A stretch of 10,478 bases of DNA from an uncultured Collinsella sp. (lineage in GTDB: Bacteria > Actinomycetota > Coriobacteriia > Coriobacteriales > Coriobacteriaceae): the NCBI GenBank assembly GCA_902489945.1, contig CABUBZ010000060.1, forward strand, positions 1 through 10,478, read 5' to 3'. The position numbers were made by a program, and so were the translations under genes. Below are positions 1-5,487 of the stretch, in pieces; within the stretch, counting starts at the first letter, position 1, and every line of letters starts with the position of its first letter. A model generated the notes under the pieces. It was not told where the DNA came from and made no database searches. It saw only the letters and a program-made list of their open reading frames with translations.

Positions 1-443
1 AGGCTACCCGCGCTGCTGTCGAGGAGGGCATTGTCGCCGGCGGCGGCGTCGCCTTCATGGACGCTGCTCCTGCGCTCGACGCTGTCGAGATCGACGACCC
101 CGAGGAGAAGATCGGCGTCGATATCGTCAAGAAGGCTCTGACCGCTCCGGTCGCTACCATCGCCAAGAACGCTGGCTTTGAGGGCGCTGTCGTGGTCGAC
201 AAGGTTGCCGAACTGCCCGCCGGCCAGGGTCTCAACTCTGCCAACGGCGAGTGGGGCGACATGATCGAGATGGGCGTCCTCGACCCCGTCAAGGTCAGCC
301 GCGTCACCCTGCAGAACGCTGCTTCCGTCGCCAGCCTGATCCTCATCACCGAGGCCACCGTCTCCGATGTGCCCAAGAACACTCAGCTTGAGGACGCAAT
401 CGCTGCTGCTACCGCTGGTCAGCAGGGCGGCGGTATGTACTAA
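1..443 (+). CDS. groL: Chaperonin GroEL (60 kDa chaperonin), C-terminal part
   Basis: This is the 3' end of a GroEL gene that begins before the window; the first whole codon is at 3. GroEL forms the cytoplasmic double-ring ATP-driven folding chamber that works with GroES. About 146 residues are visible. They open with the family motif ATRAAVEEGIVAGGG, the re-entry into the equatorial ATPase domain. KNAGFEGAVVV and the helix rich in Asn, Ala and Ser near TLQNAASVASLILITEA follow, all typical of GroEL. The protein ends in a short glycine and methionine tail, QQGGGMY, a variant of the usual GGM-rich end, and stops with TAA at 441-443. No frameshift is visible. The next gene on this strand is over 500 bases away, so groEL probably ends its transcript here. 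Identity is secure; regulation cannot be judged because the promoter is outside the window. Confidence 0.97.
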   Translation, partial: ATRAAVEEGIVAGGGVAFMDAAPALDAVEIDDPEEKIGVDIVKKALTAPVATIAKNAGFEGAVVVDKVAELPAGQGLNSANGEWGDMIEMGVLDPVKVSRVTLQNAASVASLILITEATVSDVPKNTQLEDAIAAATAGQQGGGMY

Positions 444-469
444 GGCCGACAAGGTCTAGAACTCCCACC

Positions 470-521
470 GGGAATCCGGGGGCGTGACGGGGGCTTCCCT
501 CCGGAACGTCCTCGGATTCCC
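470..521 (+). terminator. Long imperfect palindrome after groEL, possible terminator
   Basis: Arms at 470-485 and 506-521 can form a continuous 16-base-pair stem, with G-U wobbles at 479/512 and 482/509. The loop holds a smaller stem of GGGGG (489-493) against 497-501. It starts 27 bases after the groEL stop, where a terminator would be expected. There is no run of T after the 3' arm (next bases are tgcgttta), so it does not meet the usual rule for an intrinsic terminator. It may instead stabilise the 3' end of the groEL message or be a dispersed palindromic repeat. Confidence 0.45.
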
Positions 522-543
522 TGCGTTTACGGCCTTGAGGTCG

Positions 544-747
544 GCGTGGGCGGAGGACTTGGTTGTTGGGAATACGTGTCCCGGTCGCTGTTTCGCGGCT
601 TTGCCGCGAAAGGCGCGCCGCTTTGGGGCGAGTGGAGGATGTGGTTGTTGCAGTGGCTTGTCCCCTTCGCTGTTTCGCGCTTTGCGCGAAAGGCGCGCTA
701 CTTTGGGATGGGTGGGGAACGTGGTTGTTGTGGCAACTGATCCCCAC
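544..747. repeat. Tandem array of two ~80-base hairpin units with three linker copies
   Basis: Two direct repeats, 577-658 and 659-738, match at clearly most positions over their first ~70 bases. Each carries a perfect hairpin of TTTCGCG(G)C, loop TTT, GC(C)GCGAAA (591-611 and 673-691), followed by GGCGCGC and CTTTGGG. A linker containing GGTTGTTG occurs three times, at 561-568, 643-650 and 723-730 (82 and 80 bases apart), so the array reads linker-hairpin-linker-hairpin-linker. The two hairpins differ by loss of one paired base on each arm, which keeps the stem intact. No gene fits here: the open frames run without a ribosome site into the riboswitch. The array looks like a REP-like intergenic palindromic element; its function is unknown. 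Confidence 0.75.
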
Positions 748-768
748 CACAAATTACCCTCGGCATAC

Positions 769-796
769 TTGCGCGAACGATTGCTCGTGCTACACT
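769..796 (+). promoter_or_regulatory. Putative promoter of the riboflavin-uptake operon
   Basis: TTGCGC (769-774) and TACACT (791-796) are separated by 16 bases and give a predicted start near 803, immediately before the riboswitch. They match the housekeeping consensus at only three and four of six positions. The call rests mostly on the fit with the riboswitch start. Confidence 0.4.
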
Positions 797-802
797 TGCA
801 AG

Positions 803-990
803 TGCTGTTTCAGGGCGGGGTGGAATTCCCCACTGGCGGTAAATCGGGCGGTGCCAAAGGGGTGCCGCGGAGCAGGCGAGGCGTCTGCGACCGAGCCGAT
901 GAGTCCGCGACCCGTGTGTGCGTTGGTTCGCATGCCGGCTGAACTGGTGAGATCCCAGTACCAACGGTTAGAGTCCGGATGAAAGAGGCA
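803..990 (+). promoter_or_regulatory. FMN riboswitch (RFN element)
   Basis: The RNA leader carries the conserved RFN blocks in order. TTTCAGGGCGGGGTG and AATTCCCCACTGGCGGT (808-840) form the 5' side and P2. A variable GC-rich arm follows, then GAGTCCGCGACCC (901-913). The P6 hairpin ACTGG/CCAGT is at 943-947 and 955-959, and ACGGTTAGAGTCCGGATGAAAGA closes at 964-986. P1 pairs TTTC (808-811) with GAAA (981-984), and TGC (803-805) may pair with GCA (988-990). The aptamer binds FMN and represses flavin synthesis or uptake genes. There is no U-tract between the aptamer and the gene, and the Shine-Dalgarno AGGTGATC begins where P1 ends. Control is therefore probably at translation initiation (inference). 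The following gene is a RibU-type riboflavin transporter, which fits exactly. Confidence 0.95.
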
Positions 991-999
991 GGTGATCTT

Positions 1000-1590
1000 A
1001 TGTCTGAACAGTCGCAGCATATCCATTTTGAGAACACGAATAGGTGGAGCACCAAACAGCTCGTTACCATGGCGTTGATGTGCGCCTTGGGAGCGCTGTT
1101 TATGTATGTGCAGCTGCCCATCCTTCCCTCGGCGCCGTTTTTGACGTATGACCCGTCGCTGGTGCCGGCGATGGTGTGCGGATTTGCGTATGGCCCTGGT
1201 GCCGGCACTGCCGTTGCCGCTATGGCGATCGTTATCCATGCGCTTACCACGGGCGATTGGGTCGGTGCGCTTATGAACTTGGTTGCCACGCTGGGCTACA
1301 TTCTGCCCGCGGCGATCGTCTACCAAAAGATGCACACCTACAAGGGTGCCGTGATTGGCCTGGCGCTCGGCGTCATTGCCGCTACGGCGCTGTCCATGGT
1401 CGCAAACCTTACCATTGGTGTTTGGTTCTGGTATGGCTCGGTCGATGTAATCGCCCCGCTCATGCTTCCCGCCGTGCTGCCGTTCAACCTTATCAAGACC
1501 GTGCTCAACTCGGTGTTGACGCTGGCGGTGTACAAGGCGGTCTCTAATCTCATCACGCCCAAGAAAGACCAGGTCAAAGGCCGCGCATGA
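1000..1590 (+). CDS. ribU: ECF transporter S component, riboflavin-specific (RibU)
   Basis: This integral membrane substrate-binding subunit captures riboflavin outside the cell and passes it in with the ECF energising module (EcfA, EcfT). The 196 residues show a short polar N-terminus and then about six hydrophobic segments from residue 20 to 185. RibU-like blocks are LTYDPSLVPAMVCGFAYGP (48-66), GALMNLVATLGYILPA (89-104) and the last helix from LPFNLIKTVLN (160-170). I chose ATG 1000 because it sits behind AGGTGATC. The in-frame ATG at 979 is part of the conserved GGATGAAAGA motif of the riboswitch and has no ribosome site. The stop overlaps the start of the ATPase gene (ATGA), so translation is probably coupled. 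Substrate assignment rests on family motifs plus the FMN riboswitch directly upstream. Another flavin or flavin precursor is possible but less likely. Confidence 0.92.
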   Translation: MSEQSQHIHFENTNRWSTKQLVTMALMCALGALFMYVQLPILPSAPFLTYDPSLVPAMVCGFAYGPGAGTAVAAMAIVIHALTTGDWVGALMNLVATLGYILPAAIVYQKMHTYKGAVIGLALGVIAATALSMVANLTIGVWFWYGSVDVIAPLMLPAVLPFNLIKTVLNSVLTLAVYKAVSNLITPKKDQVKGRA

Positions 1591-3491
1591 TTGAGTGTCG
1601 GGGCGTTTCCTTTAGCTATGACGGTGCTGCACCGGCGCTCGACGGCGTCGACCTGAACATCGAGGATGGCGAGTTTTTCTGCATCCTCGGTGGTAATGGG
1701 TCGGGCAAGTCGACGTTTGCCAAGCACCTGAATGCGCTGCTTCAGCCCGATGCGGGAACGGTGTACGTCAACGGCATGGACGCGTCCGATCCCGAGCTGG
1801 TCTACGACATCCGTTCGACTGCGGGCATGGTGTTCCAGAACCCGGATGATCAGCTGGTGGCGACGCTTGTCGAGGACGATGTTGCGTTTGGTCCCGAGAA
1901 CTTAGGGGTCGAATCGGCCCAGATTGCGCAGCGCGTGCGCGAGGCGCTGAAGGCCGTGGGTCTGGTGGGCTTTAAGCGCCACGAGACCCACGCTCTTTCG
2001 GGCGGACAAAAGCAGCGCGTGGCGCTTGCCGGCGTGCTCGCCATGGAGCCGCGCGTGCTCATCTTGGATGAGGCCTCCTCGATGCTCGATCCGCGCGGGC
2101 GCAAGGGCCTTATGAAGGCCTGTCACGCGCTGCACGAACGCGGCATGACCATCGTGATGATTACGCACTTTATGGAAGAGGCCGCCGAGGCCGATCGCGT
2201 CGCAGTGTTTCGGGCGGGGCGCGTTGCCATGCTCGGCACGCCCGAGGAAATCTTGACGCGGGCGGACGAACTCGCGCGGCTGAACCTGGATATGCCGGCA
2301 TCGTGCTGTCTTGGCAGGGCGCTTCGCGCGAAGGGCGTGCCCATTTGCGCACGGGTGCGCGAGGCGGATATGGTCGCCGATATAGCGCAGGCTTATGTCG
2401 AGCGGAGTAGGACAGGCATCGCCGGGCGGCCTTTCGCATCCGATTCTCGTATTCCCGACAACGTCTCTTCTGCAATCGATGGCGCAGACGCGCTGGAGCC
2501 CGTCATCGAGATTTCGCACCTTTCGTATAGCTATTCGCTGAGCGCCCGCGAGCGTCGCCGTTGGCACAAGCGCTCAGCCGTCGAGGGCGCATCGAACAAA
2601 CAGGCTCTCTGGGGCAACGACCCCAGCAGTCCGTGGGCACTGCGTGATGTATCGCTGACGGTGCGTCGTGGCGAGTTCCTGGGCCTTGCGGGCCATACCG
2701 GTTCGGGTAAGTCGACGCTGGTTCAGCATCTCAACGGCCTGATTCGTCCCCAGGAGGGTTCCGTTTATGCGTTGGGGCTCGACCTGGCAAACAAGAAAGA
2801 TGCCGCCGCGGTTAAGGCAAAGGTCGGCGTGGTGTTTCAGTATCCAGAGCGTCAGCTGTTTGCCGAGACCGTGGCACAGGACGTGGCATTTGGTCCGCAC
2901 AACCTTGGCTTGTCGCAAGATGAAGTCGACCGTCGCGTCGAGTCGTCGCTCTCGCGCGTGGGCCTCGACCTTTCCACGGTCGGCGACAAGAGTCCCTTCG
3001 AGCTTTCGGGCGGTCAGCAACGGCGCGTGGCATTCGCCGGTGTGCTCGCCATGGAGCCCGAAGTCCTGGTGCTCGATGAACCCATGGCGGGGCTCGATCC
3101 GGCTGCGCGCAGGGATTTCCTTGAGCTTATCGATCGACTTCACCGCGATGGCCTGACCGTTGTCATGGTTTCGCATAGTATGGATGACCTGGCCAACTGC
3201 TGCGACCGCATCGTCGTGATGAACGAAGGTGCGGTGTTTGCCGAGGGAACCCCCGCGCAGGTGTTTGCACATGCCGATGAGCTCAAGTCGATCGGCTTGG
3301 GCGTACCTGCTGCTCAGCGCATGGCGTTGGCGCTCGCGGAGGCGGGCGTGCCGCTGCGTTGCGGCGGGCTCTATACGGTTGAGTCGCTGGCCGACGAGCT
3401 GGCAGATTTGCTGATCGGTCGCTCAGACGGTCCTTCTAACGTCGCGGACATTGCTAAATCCAAGACGGTCGCGCGAGAGGAGGGCTGCTAA
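1587..3491 (+). CDS. ecfA: Fused ECF transporter ATPase (EcfA1-EcfA2)
   Basis: This 634-residue protein contains both ATP-binding subunits of an ECF transporter, usually two genes of about 280 codons each. Domain 1 (residues 1 to ~270) has Walker A GGNGSGKST (35-43), Q-loop Gln84, signature LSGGQ (137-141), Walker B LILDEA (158-163, Asp161 and Glu162) and switch His194. Domain 2 (~305-610) has Walker A GHTGSGKST (369-377), Gln418, LSGGQ (473-477), Walker B LVLDEP (Asp497, Glu498) and His530. DEASSMLDP in domain 1 is EcfA1-like and DEPMAGLDP in domain 2 is EcfA2-like, so both sites look catalytically complete. The linker (~270-305) is poorly conserved in character. A further basic insert of about 30 residues (318-350) lies between the first strand SYSYS and ALRDVSL of domain 2. 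The gene overlaps ribU by four bases and ecfT by one. The protein would sit on the cytoplasmic face, driving RibU and possibly other S components. Confidence 0.95.
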   Translation: MIECRGVSFSYDGAAPALDGVDLNIEDGEFFCILGGNGSGKSTFAKHLNALLQPDAGTVYVNGMDASDPELVYDIRSTAGMVFQNPDDQLVATLVEDDVAFGPENLGVESAQIAQRVREALKAVGLVGFKRHETHALSGGQKQRVALAGVLAMEPRVLILDEASSMLDPRGRKGLMKACHALHERGMTIVMITHFMEEAAEADRVAVFRAGRVAMLGTPEEILTRADELARLNLDMPASCCLGRALRAKGVPICARVREADMVADIAQAYVERSRTGIAGRPFASDSRIPDNVSSAIDGADALEPVIEISHLSYSYSLSARERRRWHKRSAVEGASNKQALWGNDPSSPWALRDVSLTVRRGEFLGLAGHTGSGKSTLVQHLNGLIRPQEGSVYALGLDLANKKDAAAVKAKVGVVFQYPERQLFAETVAQDVAFGPHNLGLSQDEVDRRVESSLSRVGLDLSTVGDKSPFELSGGQQRRVAFAGVLAMEPEVLVLDEPMAGLDPAARRDFLELIDRLHRDGLTVVMVSHSMDDLANCCDRIVVMNEGAVFAEGTPAQVFAHADELKSIGLGVPAAQRMALALAEAGVPLRCGGLYTVESLADELADLLIGRSDGPSNVADIAKSKTVAREEGC

Positions 3492-4291
3492 TGGAGGCGT
3501 TTTCGTTTGGCAGCTACTATCCCGGCGATAGTGCGATCCACCGCCTGGACCCGCGAACTAAGTTACTCTTGGGCTTTGTGTTTCTGATCACGACGCTCAC
3601 GGTCAGCAGCTTCCGCGGACTGGCCCCGGTCGCAATCTTCGTTGTCCTGATCTATACCGTGTCCCGGGTGCCGTTGCGCCGGGTCCTATCATCGATGGCA
3701 CCATTGCTGGCGATTGTCGTGGTGGTCGCAGTGCTCAACCTGTTTTCCGACCAGAGCGGGCGCATTCTGTGGCAGCTTGGCTTTTTGCAGATAAGCGAGG
3801 GCTCGCTGCATTCCGCCGCTTTTATGACCTGCCGTCTGACCTTGATGATGGCCGGTATGAGCGCTATTACGCTCACCACACCGACGCTCGACCTCACCGC
3901 GGGCTTTGAGCGTCTGCTCGCACCGTTTGCGCGTGTGGGACTTCCTGCGCACGAGCTCGGCATGATCATGGGCATCGCGTTGCGCTTTATGCCGCAGTTC
4001 GCCACCGAGATGAAGCAGACGGCGGACGCGCAGGCAAGCCGCGGTGCACACGTAACGGGTGGCCCGCTCGGCGGCGTGCGTATGCTCGGCAGTGTGGCGA
4101 TTCCACTGTTCACGGGCGTGTTCCGTCATGCCGAGACGCTGTCTGCCGCCATGGATGCACGCTGCTATCACGGCGAGCAGGGCCGCACGCGTCTGCATGC
4201 GCTTGCATTTCGCCGCGGGGATGCGCTGGCTGCGGTGGTGACGATGCTGCTGTTTGCGTGTGTCATCGTCGTCAACCTTCAACTTGTTTAG
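3491..4291 (+). CDS. ecfT: ECF transporter transmembrane component EcfT
   Basis: EcfT is the membrane scaffold that links the two ATPases to the S component. The 266 residues begin with the family opening FSFGSYYPGDSAIHRLDPRTKL. Hydrophobic segments cover about 25-80, 105-130 and 195-210, with a last helix at 245-266. The two cytoplasmic coupling helices carry the expected short motifs: ASRG (182-185) and DARC (222-225), the second with Cys in place of the usual Gly. The run YHGEQGRTRL follows, as often seen in EcfT. The start ATG shares one base with the stop of the ATPase gene (TAATG) and has a strong AGGAGGG site just upstream, inside that gene, so expression should be tightly coupled. Length and topology are normal for the family. 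Identity is firm; only the substrate range (RibU alone or shared) is open. Confidence 0.95.
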   Translation: MEAFSFGSYYPGDSAIHRLDPRTKLLLGFVFLITTLTVSSFRGLAPVAIFVVLIYTVSRVPLRRVLSSMAPLLAIVVVVAVLNLFSDQSGRILWQLGFLQISEGSLHSAAFMTCRLTLMMAGMSAITLTTPTLDLTAGFERLLAPFARVGLPAHELGMIMGIALRFMPQFATEMKQTADAQASRGAHVTGGPLGGVRMLGSVAIPLFTGVFRHAETLSAAMDARCYHGEQGRTRLHALAFRRGDALAAVVTMLLFACVIVVNLQLV

Positions 4292-4321
4292 GCGCGATTC
4301 GAGCGCAAGAAAGGGGTCCCT

Positions 4322-4768
4322 ATGACCGACAACGACCGCACAGCTCAGCTTGAGCGCGCCTGCTCGTATCTCAGGCGCATTCCGGCGTGGTATCTGGCCA
4401 CGACCGATGTGGCCGACGGGCATCAGCCTCGCGTGAGGCCGTTTTCGTTTGCCATGGTCGATGAAGGTAAGCTGTGGTTTTGCACGTCGCGCGACAAGGA
4501 TGTGTGGGCGGAGCTGAGTGCGAATCCCAAGTTTGAGCTCTCGGGCTGGAAGCCGGGGGAATGCTGGATCGTATTGACCGGCGAAGCCGCACTTGAGGAC
4601 GACGCAGTTGCGAGCGACAAGGTGCGTCAAGCGGGTTTTAAGCACATGGTGGGCATCGGCGAGGAACACGAGAGTGCCAACGACGGCCGCCTTGCTTTCT
4701 TTTCGGTCCGCAACATTGCCGCGCGCTTCTGTGATATCGACGGCAGCGAGGAGCGCCTGGAGCTCTAG
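4322..4768 (+). CDS. Pyridoxamine 5'-phosphate oxidase-like (putative FMN-binding) protein, copy 1
   Basis: This is a small 148-residue protein of the PPOX-like split-barrel fold, members of which bind FMN or sometimes other cofactors such as F420 or haem. It shows PAWYLATTD (21-29), RVRPFSFA (37-44) and GKLWFCTSRDKDVWAEL (49-65), the usual strands and phosphate-contacting region, then FFSVRNIAARF (126-136) near the end. It lacks the extra C-terminal segment of true PdxH, so vitamin B6 oxidation is unlikely. No signal peptide or membrane segment is visible. ATG 4322 follows AAAGGGG at 4310-4316. It lies 30 bases after ecfT with no terminator between, so it is probably on the riboflavin-uptake transcript. 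The enzyme reaction is not known; FMN binding is inferred from the family and the context. A closely similar copy follows directly. Confidence 0.85.
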   Translation: MTDNDRTAQLERACSYLRRIPAWYLATTDVADGHQPRVRPFSFAMVDEGKLWFCTSRDKDVWAELSANPKFELSGWKPGECWIVLTGEAALEDDAVASDKVRQAGFKHMVGIGEEHESANDGRLAFFSVRNIAARFCDIDGSEERLEL

Positions 4769-4819
4769 CGCGTCTCAAATTAACTACCCGTTCCGAATTA
4801 GCTAGCGCCAGGAGGACAC

Positions 4820-5230
4820 ATGGACGGATTGAATACGGTGTTGGAGTATCTGACGTCGGTGCCGGCATGGTATTTGGCGACGAGCGTTGACGGACAGCCT
4901 CATGTGCGTCCGTTTTCGTTTGCGCAGATCCAGGATGGCAAGCTGTGGTTTGTAACAGCGCGCACCAAAGATGTGTGGCAAGAGCTGCTGCAAAACCAGC
5001 GCTTTGAGGCCACGAGTTGGTGGCCGGGCCATGGCTGGCTCATCTTGCGCGGGCGTGCCGGCTTGGATGACCGGGCTTTAGACGAAATGCGCGAAGCCGG
5101 GTGGAAGCATCTAGAGCACCTGGGCGAGCACTATGAGGGGCCTAACGACCCCACGCTCGTCTTCTTTAGCGTCGAGGATCCCGAGGCTTTTATCTGCAAT
5201 CACGACGAATGGGTGCCGGTCGAGCTCTAG
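4820..5230 (+). CDS. Pyridoxamine 5'-phosphate oxidase-like (putative FMN-binding) protein, copy 2
   Basis: This 136-residue paralog of the preceding gene shares VPAWYLATS (14-22), HVRPFSFA (28-35) and GKLWFVTARTKDVWQEL (40-56), plus the downstream pattern REAGWKHLEHLGEHYEGPND and FFSVED. It is shorter at the N-terminus and in the loop after the first strand. The pattern is a tandem duplication followed by divergence, with the strand that carries the presumed FMN-phosphate contacts best kept. The start has a strong AGGAGG at 4810-4815, four bases before ATG. The gap to copy 1 is 51 bases with no hairpin and U-tract. It is the last gene before the strong hairpin at 5266-5323, which would end the operon. 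Substrate is unknown; the two copies might form a heterodimer, since split-barrel proteins usually dimerise, but nothing here proves it. Confidence 0.85.
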   Translation: MDGLNTVLEYLTSVPAWYLATSVDGQPHVRPFSFAQIQDGKLWFVTARTKDVWQELLQNQRFEATSWWPGHGWLILRGRAGLDDRALDEMREAGWKHLEHLGEHYEGPNDPTLVFFSVEDPEAFICNHDEWVPVEL

Positions 5231-5265
5231 CCGGCTGGCTCATCCTAACAACTTGGTTTTCGCAT

Positions 5266-5323
5266 GGGCGGGCCCCGTATTGCCCGGTGCCGTTAGGAGC
5301 GCCGGTCAATACGGGGCCCGCTC
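5266..5323 (+). terminator. Strong hairpin ending the riboflavin-uptake operon
   Basis: GCGGGCCCCGTATTG (5268-5282) pairs perfectly with 5307-5321 over 15 bases and extends by two more pairs outward. Inside it CCGGTGC (5284-5290) pairs with GCGCCGG (5299-5305) with one G-U, leaving an eight-base loop. It lies 35 bases after the last operon gene and before the arginine leader, where a terminator is expected. Only TTT at 5326-5328 follows it, so the U-tract is poor and release may need help or occur with low efficiency. Confidence 0.65.
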
Positions 5324-5365
5324 CATTTGTCAATTCCTTCAAGCGAATGTGTCGGGAATGTTTCA

Positions 5366-5381
5366 ATGCATGAATATGCAA
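5366..5381. promoter_or_regulatory. ARG-box-like operator upstream of argC
   Basis: TGCAT-GAAT-ATGCA (5367-5380) is a perfect inverted repeat with the 5+4+5 geometry of actinobacterial ArgR operators. From memory, the Mycobacterium tuberculosis site is TTGCATAACGATGCAA, which agrees at 12 of 16 positions. ATGCAT recurs at 5397-5402, 31 bases on, and TGCAT at 5460-5464, another 62 on. ArgR would repress the operon when arginine is high. The regulator gene is not in the window, so this is inferred. Confidence 0.6.
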
Positions 5382-5409
5382 GCCATTTACGTGTTAATGC
5401 ATCTTTTGG

Positions 5410-5418
5410 TGCTAAAGT
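5410..5418 (+). promoter_or_regulatory. Possible extended -10 promoter for argCJBD
   Basis: TGCTAAAGT fits an extended -10 (TGn plus TAAAGT, four of six to TATAAT) and has no clear -35. CATAAC at 5431-5436 with TTGGTG at 5406-5411 (19-base spacer) is a weaker alternative. Either start would place the ARG-box-like site just upstream and the second ATGCAT within the polymerase footprint, suited to repression. Confidence 0.35.
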
Positions 5419-5487
5419 TTCAACACACTTCATAACGACCGCTGCGAAATGCGCATCGGTGCATAAATCGCAGACAAGGAGTCTGAT

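Noticed and set aside
793..804. Perfect 12-base palindrome CACTTGCAAGTG overlapping the putative -10.
   Set aside because: A few such palindromes are expected by chance in 10 kb, and the riboswitch already explains regulation. It could still be an operator but there is no support.
484..982. Plus-strand open frames (152, 64 and 139 codons) across 484-982.
   Set aside because: They cross the hairpin array and run into the riboswitch, lack ribosome sites and have no recognisable protein features.
2322..2333. Palindrome CTTCGCGCGAAG in the ecfA gene, similar to the intergenic hairpins.
   Set aside because: It is explained by codons for an Ala-Leu-Arg-Ala-Lys stretch, has no TTT loop and lacks the repeat's flanks.
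3689..4669. A 326-codon minus-strand open frame opposite ecfT and the first PPOX-like gene.
   Set aside because: Its composition is that of an antisense shadow and both sense genes are well supported.
5190..5381. Minus-strand short frames over the hairpin between the two operons.
   Set aside because: They read through the stem-loop, have no ribosome site and no similarity I can recognise.
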